A DNA stretch of 60,000 nt from Membranipora membranacea (lineage: Eukaryota > Bryozoa > Gymnolaemata > Cheilostomatida > Membraniporidae): NCBI GenBank assembly GCA_914767715.1, contig OU612075.1:560001-620000 (forward strand), written 5' to 3'. Shown here in pieces: positions 25,201-40,200 of this stretch. Made by a program: the position numbers and the translations under genes. The notes beneath the pieces were generated by a model that worked only from the letters and a program-made list of their open reading frames with translations, did not search any database and was not told where the DNA came from. Each line of letters starts with the position of its first letter. Position 1 is the first letter of the stretch.

Positions 25201-28200
25201 CCTTATACAACTGTTTACCTGTGGAGCATTCCTCGGGCGCTGCCGAACATTCATCACCGGCAGCCAGTTTACAGAATCTCTGAGCGTGACACGCGACGCC
25301 ACAGCATGGCTCATCCTCTCCCATATCTGTTACCAAATCAAACAATCTAACATTACATCCATGCAGACAACTATCAGGTGAAGAGTGTCATGTTGGGATG
25401 ACTTGTAATCTTGATCAATTACCCTATAGGAGTTTAATTTAGCTAGAGTTTAATTTAGCTAGAGTTTAATTTAGCTACCTAGGCAACAACGCGAAAAGCG
25501 AATCCTAAATGTCGCGAAAAGTAAACTCCTATAGGGTAATATATAAGTTTTGAGACGCAGGACATGTAATTTAGTGGAGTAGAGTTCAAAATTTTGAAAA
25601 GCTTCAGCCACACATAGTGTCCTGAAATGACTTTCAACCATCCGAACTGGGGCGACCAAAATTAAGATAACCCTTCAATTTGCAACGCACATGTGTCTTA
25701 TAACACATCTCAGGAACACCCATGCAGAGCTTGAGCATTTACCACATGTCATGTTGATGTTCGTTGACAATTGCAACATCCTGACACACTGTCACAATGC
25801 TGAGAAACTAGCAAAGTGGCAGTGATACATTACTGCTCTTTCGTTGAAGGAGTCTAGACTATTGCCTATAATTTGTTGAGGGTGGCAATTTTTTGGGAAA
25901 TCTCACAGCAGTACAAGTATATCATTTTCTTTTGATGTCCAAGACAACTGATTGGCTTATGCTTTGGGAAGTTTAAAACGAAAAAGAGAAGGCAACTTCG
26001 AAGTTGGGACACTCATCTAACACTATGTCAAGGTCATTGCCAATGCCTCAAACTCCTTATAGCCTTACCAGGTAAATCATAAGTTATATAATTATTCCAA
26101 CGTATGAAATCATACAGCTCTGTCCGACAATAAACACCATAACAAAGTAATGAATGATTAATTCAGAATAAAATATGTAAAAAAAACAGATCAGCTATTG
26201 CTGACACCATACAATGCAAACAGCTAAATTGAAGGTTAATAAGTTGTGTGTTTTTCCAGATAGCCAATCTACACAAACCACAATATATCAATTAATTATG
26301 ATCAATGGGATGGCTTGGTTAGCTTGCCATTCCAATGCCGGGTGTTTGGTGCCACTAGAGTTGCTTGTTTGAGTTACATGAGGAGATAATTCATGACTGA
26401 TTGCTCCAGCCCCTCGCACCTTCCTACGCAAAATAGTTTAAAAAATAAGTAATCGTTTTTGGTTGTTATTTGATTGTTGCCCTGTCATACGGTTACATGA
26501 CTAACCTCCGCAGCGGTTGATGCTGAAACACTCCTTACACTTCCAGATGTTCTGTTTACAGTCGACAGAGGGGAAGGTTAGAGGGTTCTCCTTGCGTAGT
26601 GTCTCGTTAAACACGTCTGATAGGAGTGGCGTTCTCTCGTTACACACTATACTGTTACCCTCATTACTCAGTTTGTTCACCTCGATGGACTATAAAAATA
26701 TTTCATCAGTTTCAGATTTATTAGAACATGAGCATTACTATGCCATTCATTTTAACAGGGTGAGCAGCCAAAAACAAAACATTGCAAACCAACAACTTGA
26801 CAAGTTTGTTAATCATTGTAAAATAGGCCACAGTAAATTAAAATAAAAGCATTGACTGAAAACGTTTCAAATAAGAATAGGGCATACAAGAACAAAACTC
26901 TACTGGTCAGAACGACCATCAAAATTAAATAAGAATAGACATATGTGATCAAATAGTGGCAGTGTAAGTTTGTAGATCTACAGGTCAATGTTAGCCAACT
27001 ACATGCCACAGTTAGTCTAAACAAACGGGACAGACTGGTAGTACAAATGGGACATGACATAAGAAATAGCATCTAAAAAAACTTGAATACAACAAAGTTC
27101 TAAGCATTACAGAGCAGCATAAGCTGATGGGCTCAAATTATTACATGCTTATTAGTCATTACATGACTGTCCATGAGACAGCCAATAGCTACATGCGCAT
27201 TATATCATGGCGGCTTTCAAACAACATAAGCAAGAAACATTTTTCATCCTGGATTCTGGGCTTGATGCTCGTGACAGGAATGCAAGATACTTAGAGTCAG
27301 GATGTACAAAGCGGGCTGCACCTGCAGGGGCAATCACTCGCATTCACCTAATTCTATTAGGTGCACATACTTGAGCTGTATGATCATGGTCAAATTTAGA
27401 ATGCTATATAGATATACCTATGTCATGTATCCAGATACCAAACTAATGCTACATCCTAAATACACACAATATTACAAGGGGTAAACCTGTGCCTCTATTT
27501 TTGTCTTGGTTAGTATTATACCAAACATTGCTGAGTGTAAAGAAGCTACTACAAATTACAGGTTAAAACAACCAATCGCAACACTCGGTCTGAGAAAATG
27601 ACTTGAATGACTCTCCAAGCATCATGTTTGATTGAAGAGGCGCATACAAAGCACATTTTCTCAGACTAACGCTTCACACTACCACAGAAGCTATCACGGC
27701 GGGTTTATATTCTTACTGAGTCATATTCAGGTGACTGAAACAAACACAAAACATTCAGCATTTATCTGCTCATGATATGATATCAAAGTTTTCTCATCAA
27801 AGAAATCCAATATCATAGAATTCTCAGTAGGGAATCCCAAAGAAAATTTGAAATTTTCCCGAAATGAAGCTAGAGAAATATGATTTCCCAAGCTATCACT
27901 GGTGCAGAAGTGCAGTGCAAAGAAATTATAGCAATGAGCCTCTCAAAAGGTAGATTTTCTACACATTTAGAATTTGGCTTTTTTGGCTTGCTGTGTAGAC
28001 GCGTTGGTTCCGCTGCACTGAGATCAGCAACTCTATTTATTATTGAAATTGAGCTGTGGTGGTTTGGTTATAGAGTAAGATTGGTGCATCAACACAGTGC
28101 AGTGTTACAGAGAATCAAGCCAACATATACAAGTCAAGGTCAGGTCATTGCCCTTATGCCTTAAAGTAACGCCCCCTTTCTTATTCTTTCTTTAGTGGAG

Positions 28201-31200
28201 GTACAAGTTTAGTTCTGTATCTTATCAGTGAATAGCAAGGCTTAAAACTTCTATTTTACAAGAAGTTAACCATCACCATAGAAGGCAAAACAGTCATTAC
28301 ACAGGCAATGAGTTATAAGATCAGTCAGTTTTAGCTTGAGTACCCAATCAGTATGGATTGAGGACAGTAGTTACGCCCACGAACCTAAACCGTTTGTGCA
28401 CTCAGGCTAAACTGGTTTGCATGTAGGGAGGATGCTATACTAAGGAAACAACTATAACCAGGGAGTCTCTAGCTATGAATAGGAAGGCAAACCTACATAA
28501 ATAGGTAGGGCAGCATTCTAACAGGGGAACTCATACTCTCAGGGAAATTCCATACTAACAGGGAAATTCCATAATAACAAGGAAATTCCATACTAACAGG
28601 GAAATTCCATGATAACAAGGAAATTCCATACTAACAGGGGAGTTTCATACTAGAGAGGGAACTCCTCACTAACAACCCACAGCCAAAATCTAAATCAAAT
28701 CCAGGTCTTAGTATGACTCACTGTTTTAGGACACTGTGTATTGTAGGTCCTGAACTTATATATTTGCCCATCAGTGAACCTTGGAGGGCAGTTCTTGAGT
28801 GTGCTGTTACAGATAATATCTCTGACAACTGTTGTGCGATCTCTGTACTTATTCAATGTCAGCATCAAGTAGTCCGGCACAGGGCTCCTACAGCATAAAG
28901 TATGATGAGTTTATACACAAATTAGCTTAGGTAAAACCGAATGCGTTACTTATTAAGATCTTTTACAAGCCCATGTGACACAAACCACTCCCTGCCGTTT
29001 TCCAGGTAAGTGGTACAGTTTGCTGTAAAACATCACACAGTTTACAGCTGGAAGTTGTATAAATTGGGTAAATGGGTAAAATAATGAGAGGCACCAACTT
29101 CAACCATTGCCGAAAAGAGATGTTGTCTCAATTAGTGCCTCATGAAAACTGACGTCCAGAAGAGGTATACACCCGAGGGTGCTGGGGGCCGGAAAAATCA
29201 ACCTTGAAAGCTTCCCCAGTGGGGCTCGAACCCACAACTCCTGCGGCACTAATCGCCTGGCAGTGAATAGCAAGCGCGCTGACCAATTGCGCCATCTAAC
29301 CATCCCCAAAAAAGAATGGGTTGATGGGGCTAATTAGCATGCCCGCTATTCACTACTCGGAGTTGTGTTCTCTCGTCCCATATCTCATTCCACTCCACCA
29401 TTGCCACCCTATGCAACACAGCATACGTGTTAGGGTTATTGGCCTTACATGGCCCATTGCTGGGACCCCTTGTAGTGAGTTTTTAGCTGTCTTTCCATGA
29501 GAAGACGAGTACACAGGAGAGGTATACACCCAGAAGTATTTGATATCAATTACCACCCAATCCTAGGCCAGCTCTAGTGATGTCTTGATCATGTCACAGA
29601 ATGATATTGATTGAGTTTATGAGTCTTCTTTTCAATCAAGAGAGCATAGCTCACAATCCTAACATCCTAGAGAATATTTGAGAGCTTTCTTTTCATTCGA
29701 CTAAAATACGGATATAAAAGAAGCTTGTAATTGAAAGAAATAAAAAACAGCTAGATAGTCCAGGAACTAGAGCAATAGCTGTCCCACTTTCCCGATTGTT
29801 GATAATAAGTTACCTGCAGTAGTTGTAGACGATTTTCTGGAGGAAAGGTTTACTCTGAGGCATATATCTCTGTACAAAGAAGTTATCGTTATCATGTGAA
29901 ACGTCTCCAAAGTCTGGTATAATGTGAAAATCTGAAAATAAACAATAATTCATAATGATCTATACATTACATTTACCGGTTTTTTAGAGATACATAACAA
30001 AAAACTCATCAGAGACATCAGTCTTGAGATATATGTATGTATATATAATATTCATATATTGATATACGTATGTATATATAATATTTATATATTGATACAT
30101 ATATCCTCGTAAAATGACAGGAAATGCAGGGTTACAACAAGACCTCATACTGCAGGCAAATAAAAACAAACCGCTCAATGTTCATTTGAAACATATCTGA
30201 TAAGGTATTTTTTATACAGTGGTTGTCAAGTTTTGATGGGTAGATGTGATGTGTAATCATTGGCAATCCTTGTATCTCTCTTGAGTTATTACACAAAGTA
30301 CTGTAACTATGCCATAAAACTGATAATTACTGCATGTATATCTCTGATCCATGGTGCATGAATCAAAGCCAAACAGTGCCTTCAAAACGAGGTCGTATAT
30401 CAGAATCAGGGACCGATACATGTTAGGTTGACTCTAACAATCAGAGATACACAGGCTTACAGTTCAATCTCACACTGACATCGAGAATACACTATAACCA
30501 TGTGTATCTCTGATCGTTAGAGTCAATTTAGTACGAGTACCTAACATGTAACCGCCCCTAATTAGTAAATTTCAAATCGGGTCGTCACACCAACTTCCTT
30601 GTGATGGTACTCATGCTAGGTGAATTAGTTCAGAGATATATATGCAATAGTATAACACGTCATCAGTGTAGTTCAATCTCGATGTCAGTGTGTTCTTCAC
30701 TTACTGTCTACTTTGACGAGGACTCTGATCCCGGAGGTCCGAGAGAAGACGAAGTTCATGATCTGATTATTATCAGATACAAACATCGGGTAGCTCAGAT
30801 CCTGCGTCTTATGTAACTCCTCTAAGAATATATTATCTGTTGACTCTACAGCTACCTGGTTCTCTGAAAATATATCATACACCATGCTAATTAATATGTC
30901 TGAGAGACTTGTCTATGTGACATGATAAACCACAGTCTATGCCTGTGTGATAAAATAATAACTATACCTATGCGATCAAATACAACCCAACACCAAAGCT
31001 TGTTATCGTCAGGCAGTTACTTATGATAAAGTTTTGTCAGATTTGCATGGTAAAATATTTCAATGCTCTTCTGGCTGGCATGAATTATTGATGGTGGAAA
31101 AAGTGCCTCCCATAAGGGAAGGTAACCCCCACACAAATCTGACAAAACTTTATCATAAATAACTGCCTGACTATAATACGCATTGGTCTTTGGGCAGTCT

Positions 31201-34200
31201 TTATAAATTATTGAATCAAAGTACATCAACTAAAACAAGGTGCCCTTTTCCCAGGAAGGTCAAACTTTGGAGAAGTGCACATAGTCTAGCGTATACACTG
31301 CACACACCCGTGTCGATACTCAATTTGTGTCCAGGTACTAAGGCCTGAACACCAACTCTAGGGCTAATATCGCCAAGCACTAAAACAAGGAGGGATCACC
31401 TCAATAAAAACCAGGTTCTATTACATAAACAACAATGTTGTATCATACTATAGCATCGGTATTTATTTCCCTGTAAGCAATTTATATCTTCTACAATCAC
31501 ACAGTTTCAGTAAAGCGATGCTGTTAGCAGCCGATAGGCGATCAACACCAACACTAGTAATAAGCTGAGCCAGACATCCAGAGGACTTGTCCTGGAAACT
31601 AGTCCAGTGATACAAGGACAGGCTGCAAAAAATCGCTCCAAAGCAGACCCATTGGTTGGATATTTCTACTTTGCTGGTTGTGCACCTAAACCTCAAGCAC
31701 AGCGTTAAAGTTGTCTCTAGTAAACTGATAACGCACACAAAATCACTAGATTCCCATCAGGTAACGTATATAAATCGCATTTTTATGATGAACACCCATA
31801 ATTGGATTTGATGAGGCATATTGGTTTAAGTGCTCGAACACAGGCTGTGTTGCTGGTAGCGGCAAACCATTATCCACACAGCATCCCAATCAGTTTGTTT
31901 GGCGGTGGTTGATAATGCAAGTCCCCTTACAGCTGATCATTTTTAAGCACTTCGACTATCGGCACAACAAATATGGAGAGGCCGACACATCAAAAGCAGA
32001 ACTCGGAGGATCGTCGGACTCATACACAGTATAGAGAGAGAGTCAAGGGTACATAAGCAGGATAACAGCCACACTGATGACGTGATATACTATATCATGT
32101 ATATCTCTGATTGATAGAGAGTGAAATAATTCGCATAGCATGAGTACCATCAAAAGGAATTTAGTATGACAACCCAAGTTCAATTTTTAATTTTACCAAT
32201 TAGGGGTGGGTACATGTTAGGTACTGCTACTAAGTTGACACTCACGATCAGAGATACACATGTTAATATTGTAGTCTCGAAGTCAGTGTGGAGAACAGCA
32301 GGCAGGCGATGATACAGTATAGCCTGTACTGACAAGCACGCTGTGTTTGGTTGGGTCTTCTACCACCCCTTATTGTTCCAGCTAAGTTTGTCGATACAGG
32401 CTATAGTATAGGATGTACACTCAGTGATGCAGTATTGTAACTATATGTGCTTAGTGGCACCAGTGGACCACTTTACGGCAGATTCGAGTCATCACAATAA
32501 GATCAAGTAATACCATTACATGATAATTTAGGTTCGCCCCCCCCCCCCCACCTTAAACCTCCCAGGGACACCAGCGTTGTGGAAAGCCCATGACCAACTA
32601 GCACACAAAGTCAATGAAACTCGATGTGTGAATACAGTTTCAAAGCAATGTAATTTTTAGAATGACTGGAATCTGCCATGTGGTAGTCGATACTTACGGT
32701 TTATCCTAACAGCATTGGTGTACTGTATATAAGGCTGAGCTATATCTATAAATTCAATGTGACGTTGTGATGATAGAATGAAACAAAGAACTGAGGAATA
32801 CAACAGAATCATGTTAGTTCTAGAAAAGTCTGTCTTTGAGTCGTCGAACCCATAAACTTGTAAATTCTATAGTATTTAGTTAATACTCTAGGATTTATAT
32901 GATTATGGAGCGATGTCTTGCTGAGACAGGTATATGACAATGGCGGAATGTGCCATAAGCAGATACCTGCTCAATTTTAGTTCATATAGTGCTGAGCCAA
33001 TACCTTCAGATGGTTTTAAGGTTCTTTGTTTGTGCTTTGGTAGCAAGAAAACAGCATTTGGTCAACAAGTTGGATGGTCATGGTATAAGGCTGTTTCATA
33101 GCCAAGCACAGCCTACAGGTACTGTTTTTTTTAAACATGGTAGAGTTGGCAATACAACTTTTTCCGGTAAGGACAGTTTACTTATGATGGTGTTAACAGT
33201 GATACTAGCTCAGCACTAACTTAAACACCATCAACTTAAAGGTTTTCGTTAGCAGTGAAAATAAATATTGTACTTTTAGTGAAAGTTTAAAAGTTTGGAA
33301 ACGAAGAAGTGAGTACTGAGTGAAATGAATTTGTTGTGGAAAGTAAAATAGAAATCATTGATGTGAGTAGAGTTATCTTACCCATGCATTGGCTGTCTCG
33401 TTGACTGGTACAGGGTTTGAAGGTGAAGGTCCCACCAGTACAGCTAGTACACGCTACAAAGATAACTCAGGCTAAAGGCTGTTTGTTAGCTCTAGTCAAC
33501 CTGGTCAATTAAGTTAAGTCCAATTGCCTGCATTCCAGCTGCTCCTTTCCACTCCCTTCCACTGCGGCGTGACCAGTGGATTAGGAGCAACTGGAATGCA
33601 GGCAAATGGACCAAACCTGGTCTAAGTCAACCTATCACATTTTTATTGGAAGCTCAAATCACTGTGAACAAGAATGAATAACTTCTGTAGCTGTTGTATC
33701 ATTTAGAGTTATTCATGTGTTTAATTGCCCTAAAAACAAACATGTTTTTTTTTTAAGCTGCACCTGCACTTTTGCAAGAAGTTTTCCTGATTTTGCCAGG
33801 ATTGAAAATGACCTCAATTTCTCAGTACTGCTTTTGTAGCTTCCAGGCATGATGCAGATCCCACTGGTCATGTAAGGAGATCAACATAACCAGCATTAAT
33901 GTGAACCTGTAAAAGTGTTAATGAAGACATCTATGCCAACTAGGTCATTAACTATATTATATATAAGCAGGGAAATATTGACCAATATACCTAAGTAGGA
34001 AGAGAAAAGAAACTATGCAGGTTCAGAACTAAATCACTTAAACTAGATACAACCTAACATTGTCTCATGAAATCTTGTGTTACTGAGAGGGAGCCTCATA
34101 TTAGAACCGGAATGTTATGCCGTTTTATAATTCAAGTTGAATTTGAAATGAAAGTTTATTGATTTCTGACTGCTAAAGCTATAGATCAGATGAACCTACG

Positions 34201-37200
34201 CGAGCATATTCTGTCTTCTACTGTTGTGCAGGACTTGGATTGAAACAATCCTTCAGGACAACCTATGGTACAGGCTGGAAATAAAATATAATACACTTAC
34301 AATTACATTTTCGAGTTATCTTACCACGGAGCAAGGGAAGAAAATTTGTAAATAGAAGCTTCTATGTAAAATGACATGTTACTGTGACATTAAAACTAGA
34401 TATACGGACAAACACTGAAGCGATGTAAAAATGGATATGATATAAAGCATTAGAACAGTATAAGTTAAGTATGCAGTTTAAAACTTATACTTCATGCAAT
34501 GGGAATAAATAAAGCAATGGTTACTGACTTGGGAAAAAGACAATTGGGAAGAAATTAAAAAAAACTGTTGTCTTCAAATTCATTGATTTTTTATCTAAGA
34601 CAAACACTAAGCCATTCACTCTTATACTTGCAGGTTTACCGTAACTTTTCCTGATGTTAACTCACATTGACACTGCTTGCCGTTCCAGAACGTTCCGACA
34701 TGACAGGTACATGAGTATGTACCCGGGTAGTTAGTACACTTCATCTCAGGGGGGCACCTGTTCATGGCGCACTCGTCAACATCTGTCAAAACATACAGAG
34801 CAACAAGACTGTCAGTTTCATGTCACACTCAATCACACAAATAGCTGTTTGGATATTGTATTTAATCACATTGTAGTGTTAAGTAAACTTCTGATTCAAC
34901 AAGAACCTGCCATCTCTGAAGAATGAATGTATTATTATAGGCCTTGTTTTTTTTAAGATTGTAACAAGTTCACAGTGCTGAAAATATGACAATCGCTATG
35001 TTTCCATATGTTGGTGTGACGTCGGTTTTAGGACCAATGGATACATGGGATTAGCGTTTAGGTTAACTTGCGAATGTGTTTGTACTCATTTCTCCATTTG
35101 AAGGCAGAAACCGTTTTGATTCGCAACATATATATAAGGTGGCATAGATGAACGGTTAGCGCACATGGAACAATAGATTCCATGCGGGAGGTCGGGTTCA
35201 AATAACAGCCGCCGCAGAGCTCTTTTCGTTAGCATTCAATTCATCAATTGACATGGGAATGGACCACCAGCATGGAACCGTAGTGAATGTCCATCTCTGT
35301 AAAAACACTCATCACGTCATTTACCTTTACAGATTTGTTGTGGGTTTATCTCCCAGCCTCTTTCACAAACACATCTCTGTGTTCTCCAGTCACAGCCCAG
35401 CAGGGTCTGATTAGCAGCTGTCGGACATGTGTGCCTCGGGGAGCACGGCTTCAGGTCATCCCCGTTAGTCGCGTCAGCAATGTCTAGATTGAATATTAGC
35501 AAGAAGTTCATTAAATGCAGATCAACTGCGCGTGTAGGGCTACATGATGTACAGCTCATCTGTTTGAGTAGCTGATAGAGTTTCAGATTCTGTTGAGAAG
35601 CTCAATTTAATAAATTCCTCGCTTTATCAGATTCAGATCATTCACTCAAACAGAAGAACACCAAAGATGTCTCACTATCGCGCCTCCGCACTAAACCATC
35701 TGATTGATGACATTTGTTACAATACCTAAGTTTTGTTTGACTTATTTCGAATTTTTTTGTGCTTCGACCAGATGACTGAAATGCCTGTGTTCTAAGGTGT
35801 TGATCAGATGACACGACACAACTATCAAATGAAGGACCTCATAGAGTTGAATCATTAAAAATATGATAGTCACTGAGAATCTATATCAGTTATTTGTTGC
35901 TTGCTGGGTAATAGATTATTAAATAAGATTAGATTTTTAACTAGCAATAGAGTGAAAGCTGTTTGGGAATGCATACCAAATGTTTTGAACAGTTTCTGGT
36001 GCTCAGCAAACCATGTTGTATTCTCAAACACCGCTGGCTCATCCTTGTTGGTGTATAAATGGATTCCATCTGTAACAAGAAGCAAGGATGATATAAAGAG
36101 AACTACCTCTAGGCAATCCTGAATATTGTTTGTTATAACTCCCCTCACAATCCTAGGAATAACGATTCATTAGAGCAGCGCTCCCATATGTTTGTATCTC
36201 ACAGCAGCTAAAGCAGCTGAAAAAATAATTACAAACCTGTCGTTCGACAACATTGGCACTTTCAAAAGCAAAGAAACCCATTTATTATAACATCTGATAT
36301 GAAGATCATACGAATTATACTCACTGATCTTAGCATTAGATGGAACGATGATAAGAACTTCTACACTGATATCTTCATGACAGAAGGTGTAACCACCATG
36401 TGAGATCAATGACAGAATACCGACAATCATCACAGTTCTGCCGAGCAGTGAAGAGCCGAGGTAACCACTTCCTCCGCCACCACCAGGCGGTGCAGAGGAG
36501 CTGTCGGCTACAAAAAAAAAACACCGTAAGCATTTCCACAAACAAATGGCTGTTGGTAAGGTATGGGGATGTTATGGGTTTACCAGTGTAAATATGATCA
36601 ACATATCTGCACTCATACTGCACTCACTCAAGTCTCATATCACTGTTACTGTAAATATCTTTTCATCCTATTTGAAGTGGTAGTCTTTCTAGATGGGATT
36701 TACATTGATAATACAAGCCATATGAGTGCACAGTCCAATTGGAAGGGTAAGGAGGAGGATCCGTTTGGGCTTTAGACGAATGCACAGCAGAGGCAGACTT
36801 AGACCTACAGCCATGCCATGAACTTACTCCAGTCTCATCAAGTCACTTGCTCTCATCAAGTTACTCTTTGCTTCCATTCTTTCCTTTCTCAAGAAAGAGG
36901 AGGGGCTGCTGTACATGTATATGCTCATTACTTATGGTTCTCGGAATTAATTGAGATTTTCAATACTGATTTGCAAAAATACAGTTTTGTTGAAATAAAA
37001 AAAATGTGAGAATTTGTGCAGAAGTTGAAAAACTTGGCCCACTGTTCCGATTCAAGATTGGACAGTGAAGAAACTTCACCTCAATGATTGGTCGAAATAT
37101 TTACAGCTGATCAAGCAAACCTTTTTATGCAGACTTCCAGTTCAGAAATTTTTCTTGTTAGTACCAACCAATTGGCTAGAGATAGCCATATCAAACAATA

Positions 37201-40200
37201 TCAGCCTTCCAAATGTCCAGTTTGTTCAATTGCACAGACGCCTTCTACAGGAAGACTCAAGTACTGAATAAATAATGTATTTTAATTACTATTTTGTGAT
37301 TGTATTGTTGAGTTTCACACAATTATATCATATAATAACCATCATATCATTGTTTTGTGTCCTTTCTCTAGCCTCTGACTCTCATATTCTCTGCTGCACA
37401 GAACTGTGAAGTACTACTGGCTTGTGAGAAGAATAGTGATCAATTAATTCACAGTTTCCAAAACCAGCAGTCAATCATAATCATAATCATGTCTCCAAAA
37501 TTCCCAAAAATTACATACCAAGAACTGAAACCTGTGGTTTCAAAATTTGACCTTATGATTTTTACAGGAGGCTCTAGTTCTTCTAAGTCAGAGCCAGCAA
37601 GATGTTACTTGTGGAGCGGATTGAAAGATTGTGTGAGAACTTGGATGAGCTTACCACACCTTATTTGCCAGTCATCGGTAAGTAGGCTGATTGCATTTTA
37701 TATTTATTGGCTCGGGTAGTATTGAAAGCACTTTTATTGACCACTATTCAAACTTATTTTCATTGGGCTCATTCAAAGACACCCCTGTTGCCAGTTGTGC
37801 GTTATTTTTATTGTTGTTTATATTGTACTTTAAAGTTTATTCGTAACACTGAAGGCTTTGGACTTAAAGTCCCTCGACCGGTATATAAGGGCCAGTCAAT
37901 GTAAAGCGATCACCCAGCCATATCAAATTCAAATGGGGTTAGCAGCATTCAAATTCCTCCTGCTTTTTCGGAATTAAGAGGAGAAGCAGTGAATTATTTT
38001 TAATGGGAATCAGACAAGCTGATGCGGAATTGTGTGATACACATGCCCAATGAATTTTCATTCCAATAATGGCATTGGAAAGTGGTGAAAATATGACTAA
38101 TGTCATACGAAATTGCCCAGTTCCGATGATTTCAAATTATCCGCTTCAAAATATACGAGCTCTTATTGGTCAATTTTGACGTTATGATTTATGGTTTTAG
38201 AGGTTGCCTAGATACCGTTGTCAAGATTGAAATTGACCGTTGTAATTAAACCCTATAATCCCAAGTGTGATGAGCCAACACAACAATAGCTATATCATAG
38301 CTTCTATTCAATTTTATTTATGGGTGTCTGCGAATCACAATTTCTTATATAACACACTTGACCACTTGAGAATGCAACGTGGACTGGCTGTTAGAGGCGG
38401 AGACCAAGGCCATTCTCCGCCTCTAATTACATTGATCAGCCAATGGTCTTGCCTGTCACTTCACATGATTAATCCCCGTGCACCCCCTTCGATTCCTACC
38501 TCTTTAACTCTAGACCAGTTGTACGTCTTCAGCTCCAATATTCATCCTGTCACACTTTGCCTTATATGGGTTCTTTCCAACCCTGCGTTACCTTTGTTAG
38601 TCCAGCTGGCTACTCACAAAGGCGTACAAAGCATTCACTCCTGTCAATCTTATATAATGGCATTACTTGTATACTCACTGTCTGAGCCTGTAGACTGTGG
38701 TTTTGGTGGGGCTATGATAGGTTTAGGAAACTTTGGAGGCGCGCCTCTGCCATTTCCAGGATTCTGCTTGTGCGGTACTGAGTATAACGGATGTGGACTG
38801 GTTTGACTACTTGGTGTCGATAGTTTGTGTGGAATATTAATAGTAGATGATGAAGCTGCTGGTTGAGATCCATCAATATCTGAGAACAAACAAATATGAG
38901 TTTTCACTGAGAGGCTTAAAAATGATAAAGGAGAAAGTCCCCTGCACGTCACAACTTATCGTATTTTTGATAGTTTATAATTCTACTAATACATTTAAGA
39001 CTTCACATCCAGATACATTTGACAATGCTATACAGGTGTTCAAACATCTACAGTGCTGTACCAACTAAAGTTTGGGTATATAAATAGTACGCAGGTGTCC
39101 TAGTAAAACAGCATTGCCAATTTTATTGATGTTAATCAGTTCATCTTGAATAAGCATTTCCAAAATTGGTAATGATATTTGAAGGCTATGTAGTCCAAGC
39201 AAACAAATATTTGACAAAAAGTGAGATGTTCAATACCATGTTTTCATATGATTGTCAGTGATGATGCATAACACTAATCTATGATCTCTGATCAGTTAGT
39301 CTCTAATAACATAGCCTTAGGTCGTTAAAACACCTACCATCAATATGAGCGGGTGGAGGGACATGTCCAAACTCATGATGGAATTCTGGAGGGGGTGGAG
39401 GCGGAGGGAGATCTGTTTCCTCATTTTTCCCACTTCGTCTTGATCTGACAGATTTCATTGATCCTACAGACGCTTGATGTGGCATCTGTCTGTCGCTGAA
39501 CTAAAACAATATATTAGTTCGGTGATGTTTATCGGCGGATAATGTTCTAGATGTTTGAGTCTGTCACTTGGGTCCCTCATAGCGGTCATGAATGTCAAGG
39601 TGATTTAAAATTTTTTATCTGCCAGTGTCAGCTGTTTATACAGATCTCAATCAAATTAGATGATCAATTGTCATTGCTTTCAGTTAGGAAAACTGCTTTT
39701 GACCTAGATCTTTCAATGAAAGTTGTCTCCTCACCTTGTGATTAGAGGGATGAGAGTTTAATGTGCCGGTGTGAGTCTCATGGCTAACCTCCATTCCATC
39801 TCTCATCATGCTCAAGTTAAGGGACATGTCTTCACCACCCTGTAAAAACCATAATGGTGAAATCAAAGCTCTCGTGTAGGTACAGTAAAGTTTTACTCTT
39901 GATTATCGAATTGATTGATCCCTGCGTCGTTTACAAGTCATCTCCGACAACCAATGGAGAGTTAGTATATCTATTCTTTTGTGATTGCTCCCTGTCTAGC
40001 TGGCAGCAGTTTCTTACCACTAGGACGGATATAGCTTGATTCTCAGCCTTTAGGTACTCTCAGAAATAAGCTCGAGAATGTAATTTATCTGTGTTTAAAC
40101 GTATATGTCTCCAAGTTTCAGTGCATCGAAACTGTAAAGTTTCCCCGGCTATGTCCTGATTATCTTAGCCACACTGATCACGTGATATACTATTGCATGT

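Noticed and set aside
29215-29310. Functional tRNA gene on the - strand
   Set aside because: Box A and box B are present but too far apart and the ends do not form an acceptor stem; called SINE-like instead.
37489-37904. Two adjacent + strand open frames that might be a transposon remnant
   Set aside because: No transposase or reverse-transcriptase motif, no terminal repeats; looks like chance.
38267-38806. 179-codon open frame on the + strand
   Set aside because: Its right part is the mirror of exon 7 of the - strand gene and its left part is intron with a small hairpin; composition is not protein-like.
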